A stretch of DNA of 50,919 bases from a virus: the IMG/VR virus record IMGVR_UViG_3300025674_009487, positions 1 to 50,919 of that record. One strand, written 5' to 3'. The position numbers were made by a program, and so were the translations under genes. The notes under the pieces are model-generated. The model worked only from the letters and a program-made list of their open reading frames with translations. It had not been told where the DNA came from and did not search any database. Every line of letters starts with the position of its first letter. Position 1 is the stretch's first letter. Below, piece by piece: positions 32,632 to 41,914 of the stretch.

Positions 32632-35472
32632 TTAGAAGGTGCTTAGAGCAATTCTCTTCCAAGTATTAGTTGCTGTGCAAATGTACATGTAATCTGCATC
32701 ATAGCGAAGATCACCAGCTGTACCTGTATCACTTGAAGAAGAAGGAGCTGAGCCTGTTAGGCGATGTGCAGCACTAACAGTTCCAGTTGCTAAAACGTCT
32801 ATACAAGTAACGTCTGCTACCTGAAGATCTGCTTTTGTATTTGCACCAACAGTAGTTGTAGGCTCGCCATTAGAGGTGAATGCAATAAAGCGTGAAAGCG
32901 ACTCATCCCATGCAAAACCAGCAAAACCATTTGAACCACCGATGCCATCACCACGTTGGCCGTAGAAACCAATATCTTCAAGATCTGTATTGTTAACACC
33001 AAATTCGATAAGGTTATCAGCAAAGGTAATGTTAGCACCAGTAGCTGTAAGGCCTGCAGCTGAGATATTACCAGTAGCAGAAATGTTGCCACCTACAGAA
33101 AGAGCACTACCAACATCAAGGTTTGTAGAGATAGTAACGCTATCAGGAAGCCCGAATGTGAATTTGTTAAGAGATGAGCTGTATGTAACATCAACCTCAG
33201 AGCTTGTTCCACCGAAGTAAAGCGTATCACCAAGAGAGATTGCTTCGCTTGTTGAAGTATCAGAAACTGTGATACTTGAGTTTGCAAGCATTACATTATC
33301 AACGGCACCATTTGCGATAGTAGTTGAGATACTTGCATTTGCTGATCCGTTGAATGAAGCAGTACCTACAACATCACCAGTAAGTTGGATATCACGTGAA
33401 GTTTCAAGAATTGTTGCAGTAGCAGCGTTTCCTGATGTATCAACATTGATTGATGAAGGTAGGCTGAATGTAAGGTCGTTATTAACGCTATCGTAAGAAA
33501 CGTTAACTTGTGAAGCAGTTCCTGAGAAATCAAGGAATCCACCAAGTTCAATAGTTTCTTGTGAAACACCAGCAAGCTTAATCTCAAGGCCTGGGTTTGC
33601 AAGCATTGCGTTTGTGATTTGATCATCTGCAATAGAAGATGTGAGGCTCACGTTCCCGGTTCCGTCGAAGCTTATACCAGAAGCTTGAACTGGGCCAGCT
33701 CCAATGCTGAATGTACGTGCTGTTTCAAGTGCTGTAGCTGTTCCTGCATTACCTGAAGTATCAACAGTAAGATTTGAAGGAAGATTGTATGTAATCTCAT
33801 TATCAACAGCTGAATAGCTTAGGGTTAAATCACCACCCTTTGCAAACTTAAGTGTGCTACCAAGTGCACGATCATAATCAACAGAATCAACCTGAATAAC
33901 AAGTTTATCGTTTTGAAGCATCGCATTTGTAATTTGATCATCAGCGATTGTTGTTGTGAGGCTAACATTCCCGGTTCCATCAAATGCAACAGCTGCTGCT
34001 TGAACTGGGCCTGAACCAATACTGAAGTTACGTGATGTTTCAAGAGCAGTTGCAGTTGATGCGTTACCAGATAATTCAGCAGCAATTGTATCAGGTAAGC
34101 CGATAGTAAATGTTCCTGCTGAATATCCAACCTCAACCTCAGAAGAAGTTCCTTGGATTACCACGTCGCCACCTAAAGCAATATCAGAAGAAGTAACACC
34201 ATTTCCGAATCCAATATCACTATTAGCAAGTTTGCTGTTTGCAACGCTTCCAGTTTGAATAGAAGGAGATAAAATTATACTTCCTGTACCGTCAAAGCTT
34301 TGAGCTCCAGCAACGATTTCGCTTGAATTAATGCTAAAGCTTCTTGCAGTTTCAAGAGCAGTAGCTGTTGCTGCGTTTCCACTTGTATCTACGTTAATTG
34401 TAGAAGGAAGGCTGAATGTTAAATCATTATCAACAGCACTATAAGCAACAGAAACCTGCGAAGCTGTTCCATTGAAATCAAGCTTCTCACCGAGTTGAAC
34501 TCTTTCTTGTGAAACACCATCAACATAAATGTCGAGGCCATTGTTAGCAAGCATTGAATTATCTACAGAACTTCCTTGGATTGTTGCTGCGATATTAATA
34601 TCCCCAGATCCGTCGAATGATGCGCTACCTGCAACATCACCACTGATTTGAATTGTTCTTGCAGTTTCAAGAGTTGATGCAGTTGAAGCATTACCAGTAA
34701 GTGCACCAGTAAATCCAGTAGCAGAAACAGAAGTTAAACCGCTGATTGTTGAAGGTAAACCAATGGTAAATTCACCGGGTGAATATGAAACCTCAACTTC
34801 ATTCGCGGTTCCGCCTATTTGGAGTGAACTACCTAAGTTGATAATAGCAGGAGTTCCGCCACTTTCACCAACATAAAGGCCAGGATTTTGAATCATTCCG
34901 TTTTCTACTGAGTTGCTCTGGATTGTTAAAGCAACAGAACTTACGTTGTCGGATCCGTCGATGTTAAAGCTACCTGTAACATCTCCACCTGTAAATTCAA
35001 CAAGACGTGAAGTTGACCATTTGTCTGCGCTTGTAGCATTACCCGTCATATCACCAGTGATATCACCTTCAATGTTTGCAACGATTGTTGCTTTATTGCC
35101 TGCTGAAAGTGTAGGCATTGTTGTTGAAGGCTCAGAGCTTAAATCCTTAAAGAGATAAAATTTTCCATCGTCCGCATCACGTGCAATACCATGATACTTA
35201 TCGGATCCATCATTTGATTGGCCATAAAAACCAATATCAAGAACGTCTCCACTGTTGTTACGTGCAAGCTTGATCATAGGATCTTCAGCTTCAACAGTTG
35301 AAACCTGCAATGAAGTTTGTGTTCCAGTAACTGTTAGGTTACCTGCAATTTCAACGTTTCCAGTTGTTGTTAATGTTTCTGCAAGAACATCACCCACATG
35401 CAATTCATTCCATTTCTTTGTTGAAGAACCGAGTGAGTGGCCTTTATTTGTATTTGGTCGTAATGCTGACAT
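32632..35472 (-). CDS. Large repeat-containing fibre/virion protein (946 residues)
   Basis: The N-terminus (GHSLGSSTKKWNELHVGDV, then NVEIAGNLTVTGTQTSLQVS) is a known type of marine-phage fibre start. A central part carries about six repeats of roughly 105 residues, each with a TATALETARxFSI-like segment, FDGTGNVSL, an xDNxML/ITNAML segment, a hydrophobic strand and a TFxLPSxI ending. A DIGFYGQ module with an aromatic continuation occurs both near residue 77 and again near residue 850. The C-terminus (GTAGDLRYDADYMYICTATN) is typical of fibre ends. It would form a long trimeric beta-structured filament. AAGGAG precedes the ATG. Confidence 0.75.
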   Translation of the reverse strand: MSALRPNTNKGHSLGSSTKKWNELHVGDVLAETLTTTGNVEIAGNLTVTGTQTSLQVSTVEAEDPMIKLARNNSGDVLDIGFYGQSNDGSDKYHGIARDADDGKFYLFKDLSSEPSTTMPTLSAGNKATIVANIEGDITGDMTGNATSADKWSTSRLVEFTGGDVTGSFNIDGSDNVSSVALTIQSNSVENGMIQNPGLYVGESGGTPAIINLGSSLQIGGTANEVEVSYSPGEFTIGLPSTISGLTSVSATGFTGALTGNASTASTLETARTIQISGDVAGSASFDGSGDINIAATIQGSSVDNSMLANNGLDIYVDGVSQERVQLGEKLDFNGTASQVSVAYSAVDNDLTFSLPSTINVDTSGNAATATALETARSFSINSSEIVAGAQSFDGTGSIILSPSIQTGSVANSKLANSDIGFGNGVTSSDIALGGDVVIQGTSSEVEVGYSAGTFTIGLPDTIAAELSGNASTATALETSRNFSIGSGPVQAAAVAFDGTGNVSLTTTIADDQITNAMLQNDKLVIQVDSVDYDRALGSTLKFAKGGDLTLSYSAVDNEITYNLPSNLTVDTSGNAGTATALETARTFSIGAGPVQASGISFDGTGNVSLTSSIADDQITNAMLANPGLEIKLAGVSQETIELGGFLDFSGTASQVNVSYDSVNNDLTFSLPSSINVDTSGNAATATILETSRDIQLTGDVVGTASFNGSANASISTTIANGAVDNVMLANSSITVSDTSTSEAISLGDTLYFGGTSSEVDVTYSSSLNKFTFGLPDSVTISTNLDVGSALSVGGNISATGNISAAGLTATGANITFADNLIEFGVNNTDLEDIGFYGQRGDGIGGSNGFAGFAWDESLSRFIAFTSNGEPTTTVGANTKADLQVADVTCIDVLATGTVSAAHRLTGSAPSSSSDTGTAGDLRYDADYMYICTATNTWKRIALSTF

Positions 35473-35556
35473 GTTTACTCCTTAAGTTTTTTAAATTAAT
35501 TTGTTAGCTAACCATATTGATTTTTGCAAATCAAAAAAAAAGTTATTTGTTACTTC

Positions 35557-35595
35557 TATAATTATATGCCAAACTGAGTTTTTTTAAATTTATTT
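35557..35595 (-). promoter_or_regulatory. Promoter-like element before the 946-residue fibre gene
   Basis: On the - strand: AAATTTAAAAAAAC, then CAGTTTGGCA, then TATAATTATAG. The A-tract half is identical to that before baseplate J. It begins inside the last codons of the upstream gene and lies about 85 nt before the fibre start. Confidence 0.55.
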
Positions 35596-35859
35596 TGTAA
35601 AAAATATCTCAGGAATTCCTTTGAATATTTTCTCAGCTTTGTTTCTATTTTTCGGCGTTGAAACAATTAGATGTCCGCGTGCAAGACGATCAAAAACATG
35701 TTCAATCTTACATGGGTAAGAACGAGAACTCGTATCCTTTTTCATATATATGCATGAATTTTTGATTGTATCAGATCTTTTGGCATTTATTTCAATCATA
35801 TCATCTGATGATTTTGTTTCCCAAAAATTTTTCATTGCATACGAAAGGTTCTCGTTCAT
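35590..35859 (-). CDS. Small basic protein, unknown
   Basis: An 89-residue lysine- and serine-rich protein with a probable folded end (RLARGHLIVSTPKNRNKAEK). AAGGAATAAACA precedes the ATG and 23 nt separate it from the preceding long-repeat gene, so it is likely in the same unit. No family is recognised. Confidence 0.5.
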   Translation of the reverse strand: MNENLSYAMKNFWETKSSDDMIEINAKRSDTIKNSCIYMKKDTSSRSYPCKIEHVFDRLARGHLIVSTPKNRNKAEKIFKGIPEIFFTK

Positions 35860-35882
35860 TGTTTATTCCTTATTGAAATCGA

Positions 35883-38800
35883 TTACGGAATTGGATATCC
35901 TGCATATTTTCCTGTGAACTCAACATTTCCATCACCAAGAACTGCAAAGTTTTTATCACCATTAACAGGAGCTTTTTCTCCGTAGAATACTAAATCAGTA
36001 ACGTTAGTTGTTACAAGATCGTTAAAGTTAATTTCCCAAGGGCCAAGGTGTGCTTTGAACATAAGAAGTGATCCATCCATTTCAACAGCATCAGCAGAGT
36101 TATCATCCCAGAAGATGCCTCCGCCACGTGTTTCTATTGAATCAAGTCGTGTTTCAACAGCATCCATATCAGTTTGAGCTGCTTTAAGAGCAACTGCATC
36201 AGCATTTGATTTAACTTGTGTATCAAGAGCAGAAATCTCACCAACGATTGATGTAGCACTATCGAGATAGTTTGTTCCGCTGCGTGCAACGTGTGAGCCA
36301 TCAGTAGCTAATCCAACACCACTTTGAGTATCATCCAATTCACTTTGAAGGTTTGCGAGATCGCTTCCACCTAAGCCACTAATATCATCAGCATTACTTT
36401 TAACTTGTGTATCAAGAGCTTCAATCGCAGCTTTAAGGCTTCCTGAAATATAGTTTGTTGAACTATAAGCAGTTAGCGTTCCTGTTGAAGATAATCCTGC
36501 AGAATTTCTGATGTTTGCTTGAACATCTGACAAGAACTTCTGGTTTGTATCTAAAACATCAAGAGCATAAACGATAGAAGTTGATGAGTTAAGGTAGTTT
36601 GTTCCAGTAATACTTAAGCTACCATCTGCTTGTAATCCAACACTTGCTTCAACAGTATCAATCTTACCACTTAAAACATTATCTTGCGATGCACGTGTAG
36701 AAGCTTCAGAATCAATATTATCTTGGCGTGCTTTGATTGCTGCATCCAATAACTCCATTCCACCCTTAAGAGAAGATGCACTGTTAAGGTAGTTTTGGCC
36801 TGTGAATGAAACGAATGTTCCATCTGTTGCCAATCCTACAGCGCTTTCAATTGAATCAACTTCACTTTGGAGTGTTGCCAACTCTGAAGATGTTGCACGA
36901 AGAGCGATAGCATCTGCGTTTGTTTTAACTTGTGTATCTACACCAGCAATTGCTCCCTTAAGAGTTGATGCTGTGTTGTAGTTTCCAGTTAAAGCAGTAT
37001 AGCTACCATCAGTATTTAAACCGATTGAGCTTTCATGAGTATCTGCCAAAGCTTGAAGGTTTGATATATCAGTATCATTTGAAGAAATATTATCAGCGTT
37101 AGATTTAGCTTGTGTATCAAGTAAGGTTAATGCACCCTTAACTGTAGATGCACCATCCAAATAGTTTGATCCACTATGAGGAACATATGCTCCAGAAGAG
37201 CTTAAACCTACTGCCGTTTCTATCCCATCAACTTCTGTTTGTAAACTACTTACAGATGCAGAAGATGCCTTAGAAGCCAAACTGGTGTTTATAGAAGATA
37301 TATCACTATCATTAGAAGCGATTGCATCTGCATTTAACTTAATTTGTGCATCCAATTTCTCATCAGCATCTTTAAGGCTTGAAGCAGATGCAATATAATT
37401 CATACCAGAGTTTGCTGTATAACTTCCATCAGTTCCTAAGCCAGCGCCTGATTGCGTAGCATCAACTTCACTTTGTAATGTAGAAACTGTTGAAGAAACA
37501 CCAGCAACTGCACTTTGACGATTAGTAACTTCTGTTGAAATCGCATCAGCATTAGTTTTAGCTTGAGCATCAAGTAATGTAATCTCACCACGTAATGATG
37601 TTGCGCTATCTAAATAGTTGGAGCCACTTCTGCTTTGATAAGTACCATCAACTGCAAGGCCTAATGCTGTTTCGTGAGTATCTGCAAGAGTTTCAAGAGC
37701 AGCAATATCAGATGCATTTGTAGAAATACTTCCAGAATTAGTTGAAATATCATCTGCGTTATCCTTAATCTGTGTATCGAGCAAGGTTAATGCACCCTTA
37801 ACAGAGCTTGCGCCATCGATGTAATTACTTCCGCTGTGAGCAGAGTATGTTCCATCTGTGTTAAGGCCTACAGAAGATTGAGTTGCAGTAAGCTCAGTAG
37901 ATATTGCACTAACTGTTGAGCTATCCGCTTTAAGTGCAATGTTTGAAGTATTCGTCGAGATATTGGAAGTATTTGTTGAAATGTTTCCAGCATTTGTTGA
38001 GATGTTAGAAGCATTGGTTGCAATATCTGATGTGTTGGTTGCAATATCTGCAACAGCTGAAGATAAATCACTTGAAGAAGCTTTAAGTGCAATTGCATCT
38101 GCATTGATTTTGATTTGAGCATCAAGTTTATTATCAGCATCCTTTAATGATGTAGCACTTCCAAGATAGTTCGAAGCGCCAGGAGCTGTATAAGCTCCAG
38201 TTCCACTTAGGCCGGCACCAGTTTGTGTTGTATCTAACTCAAGTTGCAATGCATCAATAGCATCACTGTTGCTATCACCTGAAGAAGTAATAGTTGCTAC
38301 AGTTGCCTCAAGGTTTGTAATATCATCAGCATTTGTTTTAGCTTGCGCATCCAATAAACCTAAAGCACCTTTTGTTGAAGTTGCGCTATCAATGTAATTA
38401 CTTCCACTATGTGCAGAATAAGTTCCATCTGTATTGAATCCAGCAGCTGCCTGAGTTGCTGTTAATTCTGTAGAGATAGCTGAAACTGTAGAACTATCTG
38501 CTTTCAATGCAATATTTGAAGTGTTTGTTGAAATATTTGATGCGTTTGTTGCAATACTATCTGCACGGTTTTTAACCTGTGTATCTAATTTAACAATCTC
38601 ATCTCTAACACTTGTTGCACTATCAATATAATTTGTACCTGAAGGCGCTGTATAAGATCCGTCAGTTCCAATTCCAACACTTGCTTCAATAGCATCAACT
38701 TCTGCCTGGTTATTTCCACCTAAACCTGAAACAGTTGCTTCAAGAGTATCAAGATCATCTTGCGTTGATTTAAGTTGTGTATCAAGAGCATTAATTTCTC

Positions 38801-39863
38801 CACGTACTGAAGAAGCACCTGAAATATAATTACCACCTGTATTTGCAGCAAATGATCCATCAGCACTTAAGCCAATAGATGTTTCATGTGTATCAGCAAG
38901 TGTTTCAAGCGAACTAATATCACTTGCATTTGTTGCAATGTTTGATGTGTTGGTTGCAATATCTGCTTCTGCTAAAGTTAAATCTGATTCAGTTGCGTAA
39001 ACGGATAACGAGGATGCATCTGCTTTTAACGCAATTGCGTCCGCATTAGTTTTTATTTGCGCATCGAGAAGTGTTATCTCACCTACAACAGAAGCTGCAG
39101 AATCAATATAGTTTGAACCACTTCTTGCAACATGTGAACCATCGCTTGCTAAACCAACACCACTTTGTGAAGCATCAAGCTCACTTTGAAGTGCTGTAAT
39201 TGCAGATGAAGATGCCAAGTTTGCAATATCATCTGCATTAGCTTTAATTTGCGTATCAAGTGCAGAAATTTCACCACGAACAGAAGTTGCTGAACCGATG
39301 TAATTACCACTTTGTGCAGTAAACGAACCATCTGTTCCAATACCAACAGAACTTTCAATTGAATCAACTTCTGCTTGAAGTGCTGCAATATTCCCGCTTC
39401 CCATTGAAGCTATTGCATCTGCGTTTGTTTTTATTTGTGCATCTAATTTACTATCAGCATCTTTCAAAGATGTTGCTGAACCTAAATAATTTGAACCTGA
39501 AGGTGCTGTATAACTACCATCAGTTCCTAAACCGGCACCTACTTGTGTATCATCAATTTCATCTTGTAGGCCACTTAAATCGCCGCCTGCGAGTGTATTG
39601 ATTTGTGTTTGTAAATCAGCAATTGCTGCTGCTTGTGTTTGAAAGAAATTTTCATCACTATTAATAGCATCAGCAAGTTCTTTTAATGTATCAAGAGCTT
39701 CAGGTGCTTCACCAACAAGCTGGGCTAAGCGTTGCTCGAGCAATGCAGGTGTAATTGCCTTGAACTCATTTGTTCCGGCAAGTGCTTCTGCAACTGTTGC
39801 AACTTGTATTAACCCGGGCTCAAGGGATGTGCCCTGGGATATACTTGCGTATTTAATCGACAT
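35883..39863 (-). CDS. Giant 16-repeat fibre-like protein (1326 residues)
   Basis: The N-terminus (GLIQVATVAEALAGT, AITPALLEQRLAQLVGEAPE) is a fibre/collar-type attachment segment. The body holds 16 recognisable repeats of about 70-85 residues, each with VGLxTDGSYTAxSGxNYLDS, ATSLxGEIxLLDxQIKTNAD and a variable coiled-coil spacer. The last 80 residues (GIFWDDNSADAVEMDGSLLM, LVFYGEKAPVNGDKNFAVL) are unrelated to the repeats and may cap the fibre. Alternating short beta turns and helices suggest a segmented trimeric coiled coil. It overlaps the preceding stop by one base (TAATG). Confidence 0.75.
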   Translation of the reverse strand: MSIKYASISQGTSLEPGLIQVATVAEALAGTNEFKAITPALLEQRLAQLVGEAPEALDTLKELADAINSDENFFQTQAAAIADLQTQINTLAGGDLSGLQDEIDDTQVGAGLGTDGSYTAPSGSNYLGSATSLKDADSKLDAQIKTNADAIASMGSGNIAALQAEVDSIESSVGIGTDGSFTAQSGNYIGSATSVRGEISALDTQIKANADDIANLASSSAITALQSELDASQSGVGLASDGSHVARSGSNYIDSAASVVGEITLLDAQIKTNADAIALKADASSLSVYATESDLTLAEADIATNTSNIATNASDISSLETLADTHETSIGLSADGSFAANTGGNYISGASSVRGEINALDTQLKSTQDDLDTLEATVSGLGGNNQAEVDAIEASVGIGTDGSYTAPSGTNYIDSATSVRDEIVKLDTQVKNRADSIATNASNISTNTSNIALKADSSTVSAISTELTATQAAAGFNTDGTYSAHSGSNYIDSATSTKGALGLLDAQAKTNADDITNLEATVATITSSGDSNSDAIDALQLELDTTQTGAGLSGTGAYTAPGASNYLGSATSLKDADNKLDAQIKINADAIALKASSSDLSSAVADIATNTSDIATNASNISTNAGNISTNTSNISTNTSNIALKADSSTVSAISTELTATQSSVGLNTDGTYSAHSGSNYIDGASSVKGALTLLDTQIKDNADDISTNSGSISTNASDIAALETLADTHETALGLAVDGTYQSRSGSNYLDSATSLRGEITLLDAQAKTNADAISTEVTNRQSAVAGVSSTVSTLQSEVDATQSGAGLGTDGSYTANSGMNYIASASSLKDADEKLDAQIKLNADAIASNDSDISSINTSLASKASSASVSSLQTEVDGIETAVGLSSSGAYVPHSGSNYLDGASTVKGALTLLDTQAKSNADNISSNDTDISNLQALADTHESSIGLNTDGSYTALTGNYNTASTLKGAIAGVDTQVKTNADAIALRATSSELATLQSEVDSIESAVGLATDGTFVSFTGQNYLNSASSLKGGMELLDAAIKARQDNIDSEASTRASQDNVLSGKIDTVEASVGLQADGSLSITGTNYLNSSTSIVYALDVLDTNQKFLSDVQANIRNSAGLSSTGTLTAYSSTNYISGSLKAAIEALDTQVKSNADDISGLGGSDLANLQSELDDTQSGVGLATDGSHVARSGTNYLDSATSIVGEISALDTQVKSNADAVALKAAQTDMDAVETRLDSIETRGGGIFWDDNSADAVEMDGSLLMFKAHLGPWEINFNDLVTTNVTDLVFYGEKAPVNGDKNFAVLGDGNVEFTGKYAGYPIP

Positions 39864-40615
39864 TATTTAACCTCCTCAGAAATAAATGTAAGGTAAACAT
39901 TTGCATCTGATCCTGTTACGCCTGAAAGAACAACCTTAACACCATCAAATACAATTGAGTTTGATTGGCCACCAACAATTACCACGTCGGTTCCTGCAAC
40001 ATTATCATCTGCTGCATCTGCATATACTTCTGAGCCTGCTGGACGAACTGCAACATCAAATCTTCCAGCACCTGCGCCTTCAAAATCATTACAGTTAACT
40101 TGAAGTTTAAGTGTATCAAGTGCAGGATTAAATCCTAAGTTACTGCTATCAACAACCAAAGTAGCTGCTCCTGCAACAATATCAGGATTTACATCACCAT
40201 CAGAACCTGCAGCGACTTCTTCGATTACAAGCTTTAATGCATCAGAAACAACAGCTGAAACAACATCACCAGCAACAGTTTGCTTAACTGAAATGTGATC
40301 ATCACCATAACCTAAAATAAGGGTATCAGGTGCTTCATGAGCTGCGTATGCTGCAACTGCTCTCTTTGCAATTTCTTTTTTATCTGAAATGTTTTTGATA
40401 CCAACAATAACTTGGCTGGCACCATTAAGTGATCCATCAAATACACTTGAAGCAGAATCAAAAGCAAGAACAACATCAACACTATCAGCAAGATCTGTAA
40501 GTGTGATTGTTTCTCCATCGAGATCGACTGAAGCTAAGTTAATTTTAACTTCCTCTTTAACTTTATTAACCTTCAAAGGTATTGAAAATTTACGTGTTCT
40601 GTATGAAATGGCCAT
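39863..40615 (-). CDS. Structural protein upstream of the giant repeat protein
   Basis: A 250-residue beta-rich, acidic, Cys-poor protein (KINLASVDLDGETITLTDLA; VDVVLAFDSASS; LKLQVNCNDFEGAG). Its stop overlaps the start of the 1326-residue gene by one base, implying coupled and perhaps stoichiometric synthesis. It could be a head-decoration or fibre-base protein; it is not recognised. AAGGAG precedes the ATG. Confidence 0.5.
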   Translation of the reverse strand: MAISYRTRKFSIPLKVNKVKEEVKINLASVDLDGETITLTDLADSVDVVLAFDSASSVFDGSLNGASQVIVGIKNISDKKEIAKRAVAAYAAHEAPDTLILGYGDDHISVKQTVAGDVVSAVVSDALKLVIEEVAAGSDGDVNPDIVAGAATLVVDSSNLGFNPALDTLKLQVNCNDFEGAGAGRFDVAVRPAGSEVYADAADDNVAGTDVVIVGGQSNSIVFDGVKVVLSGVTGSDANVYLTFISEEVK

Positions 40616-40674
40616 TATAACTCCTTAATCAATTAAATTTTTTGTGAAACCATGGTTCAAGATCCAAAAAAACT

Positions 40675-40989
40675 CTAAGCGAGTTGCTCCCCTTTAACAG
40701 AAAGAGGCTGCGCTTTTTGAATGATGTCGTGATCAACCTTCTTCCAAGGGTATGCCTTCTTTATTTTTCGAGCAAAGAAAGATCCTTTACTATCTGAACA
40801 AAGAAAGCTTCTAAAAATATTCTTGGGAAGATTGTAATAATATATATCTTCTGAGTTCTCAAATTTAACAAGTAATAATTCATCTTCTGATGAATAGAAG
40901 TAGGCCTTCAATAAAGAACTTTCTACTTCAGTAAAATCTTTATTTAAGTAATTAACTATCTTGTTGTTGAAATCTGAATGTAACTTCAA
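40675..40989 (-). CDS. KTSC-domain protein
   Basis: A 104-residue protein matching the KTSC domain (named for its occurrence at the end of lysyl-tRNA synthetases): EVESSLLKAYFYSSEDELLL (residues about 21-40), VKFENSEDIYYYNLPKN, and KGSFFARKIKKAYPW (about 67-82). The domain's biochemical role is not established; it is common in phages. The start is a TTG at 40989 with a weak ribosome site (AGG 11 nt upstream), so the N-terminus is uncertain. Two TATAATTA elements lie upstream. Confidence 0.65.
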   Translation of the reverse strand: MKLHSDFNNKIVNYLNKDFTEVESSLLKAYFYSSEDELLLVKFENSEDIYYYNLPKNIFRSFLCSDSKGSFFARKIKKAYPWKKVDHDIIQKAQPLSVKGEQLA

Positions 40990-41000
40990 TTTATTTTTAC

Positions 41001-41021
41001 CTACTAATTATATCTATTTAA
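41001..41021 (-). promoter_or_regulatory. TATAATTA element before the KTSC gene
   Basis: On the - strand it reads AAATAGATATAATTAGTAGG, close to the KTSC gene start. It lacks the A-tract of the better copies. Confidence 0.35.
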
Positions 41022-41067
41022 TATTATATGTGTTAACTGAAACTTGTAAAATATTTTTATGCATCAG

Positions 41068-41089
41068 ATATAATTATACTCTAACTTTC
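41068..41089 (-). promoter_or_regulatory. Promoter-like element, best match to the capsid one
   Basis: On the - strand it reads AAAGTTAGAG then TATAATTATAT, preceded by an A-run at about 41092-41105. It differs from 26631-26652 at one of 22 positions. Confidence 0.6.
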
Positions 41090-41396
41090 TTTTTTTTAAA
41101 AAAAAATTTTACAAACTGAAAATTAAGTATAGTATATAAATAGAGAGAGATCGAAGAGCTCTCGCTTACTGAAGTATTATATCTATCTTATAATTATCTA
41201 TCTTATCTATTATATATATCTATCTATACTATAAATTACAAATTATTTTAATTTTTATTTAAGTTGTTTTAAGTTGAGGTACGAAACTTAAATAAAATCT
41301 TAAATAAATCATATACTTATAACTACTATAATAAATAAAAATAAATTTTTATGTAATTAATTTATAAGTTTCATACTATCTATAATATATATAATT

Positions 41397-41493
41397 AAAG
41401 AGATCTATATAACTACTAATTATCCTCAGCTATCAGATGTATATCTTAAGAATAGAATAAAGTAATAAACATAATGTAGTTATAGATCTCTTT
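41397..41493. repeat. Long inverted repeat (arms 41397-41416 and 41476-41493)
   Basis: The arm AAAGAGATCTATATAACTAC is the reverse complement of the other arm except for a missing AT. The 59-nt loop is AT-rich. It lies 60-160 nt upstream of the small + strand gene and could form a large hairpin or be a protein-binding site pair. Confidence 0.55.
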
Positions 41494-41555
41494 ATTTATT
41501 TTCAGTATCAGTAGATATAAAATCATTAATTAATTAAATTTCAGGAGAGAAAAAT

Positions 41556-41741
41556 ATGAATGATTCAACAGAACCAAAAATGGAATTAACCCTTCAGCAA
41601 ATTCAAGGATTGAAGATTTTACTTGAAGGTGTTATGCTTGCACAAAAAGCAGGTGTATACTCACTCAAAGATGCATCAGTTCTTCACGAAGCAGTTAGTT
41701 TATTTGTTCAACCTAAAGAGGAGGTCGTTGCTGAAGGTTAA
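41556..41741 (+). CDS. Small conserved-type phage protein, unknown
   Basis: A 61-residue helical protein (MELTLQQIQGLKILLEGVML, residues about 9-28, then AQKAGVYSLKDASVLHEAVS). CAGGAGAG precedes the ATG. It stands alone on the + strand between two - strand blocks, followed by a strong + strand terminator, so it forms its own short unit. Short helical proteins of this pattern recur in phages without known function. Confidence 0.6.
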   Translation: MNDSTEPKMELTLQQIQGLKILLEGVMLAQKAGVYSLKDASVLHEAVSLFVQPKEEVVAEG

Positions 41742-41747
41742 ACATAT

Positions 41748-41873
41748 ATGCCAGAATCACGACGTTTGTTTCTGTTAAAACTTCTGGCAAAACATATAAA
41801 AACATATACACCAAAAATAAAAATAAAACAGAGATCAATTTTCTATCTACTAAAACCTTGGCCCAAAAGCTGA
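41748..41873 (+). CDS. Possible 41-residue basic peptide
   Basis: A short frame starts 6 nt after the previous stop, with GAAGG about 10 nt before its ATG. It reads MPESRRLFLLKLLAKH and then a Lys-rich, hydrophobic end; its TGA lies inside the terminator stem. Its 5' end coincides with copy 3 of the dispersed motif, so it may be accidental. Confidence 0.25.
   Translation: MPESRRLFLLKLLAKHIKTYTPKIKIKQRSIFYLLKPWPKS
41752..41780. repeat. Dispersed motif copy 3
   Basis: On the + strand it reads AATCACGACGTTTGTTTCTG, the reverse complement of the ACAGAA..AACGTCGTGATT core. It is the loop and inner part of a GCCAGAA/TTCTGGC hairpin (41750-41788). Confidence 0.4.
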
Positions 41874-41884
41874 GGTTTTTTTAT
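41852..41884 (+). terminator. Intrinsic terminator, + strand
   Basis: AAAACCTTGGC pairs with GCTGAGGTTTT (11 bp, two wobble pairs), loop CCAAAA, followed by a T-run. It ends the small-gene unit starting at 41556. Confidence 0.85.
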
Positions 41885-41914
41885 ATTCAAAAAAAGTAGC
41901 TGTACATAAAAAAT

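Larger units (their letters stand above)
40990..41555. other. 566-nt non-coding AT-rich region
   Basis: No convincing gene. It holds - strand promoter-like elements at 41001-41021 and 41068-41089, a small GAGAG/CTCTC hairpin near 41143-41163, the 9-nt inverted pair TATAGTATA (41128-41136) and TATACTATA (41225-41233), TTTAAGTT repeats at 41258-41275 spaced 10 nt, and a long inverted repeat at 41397-41493. It divides the virion block from the + strand small gene and terminase region, so it is a candidate regulatory or replication region. Confidence 0.5.

Noticed and set aside
35883-39863. Regular repeats considered as a CRISPR array
   Set aside because: The repeats are long, imperfect, and keep an open reading frame; they encode a fibre-like protein and lack 25-40 nt identical repeats with unique spacers.
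40675-40989. Lysyl-tRNA synthetase fragment
   Set aside because: Only the KTSC domain is present; this domain occurs alone in many phage proteins and no synthetase core is visible.
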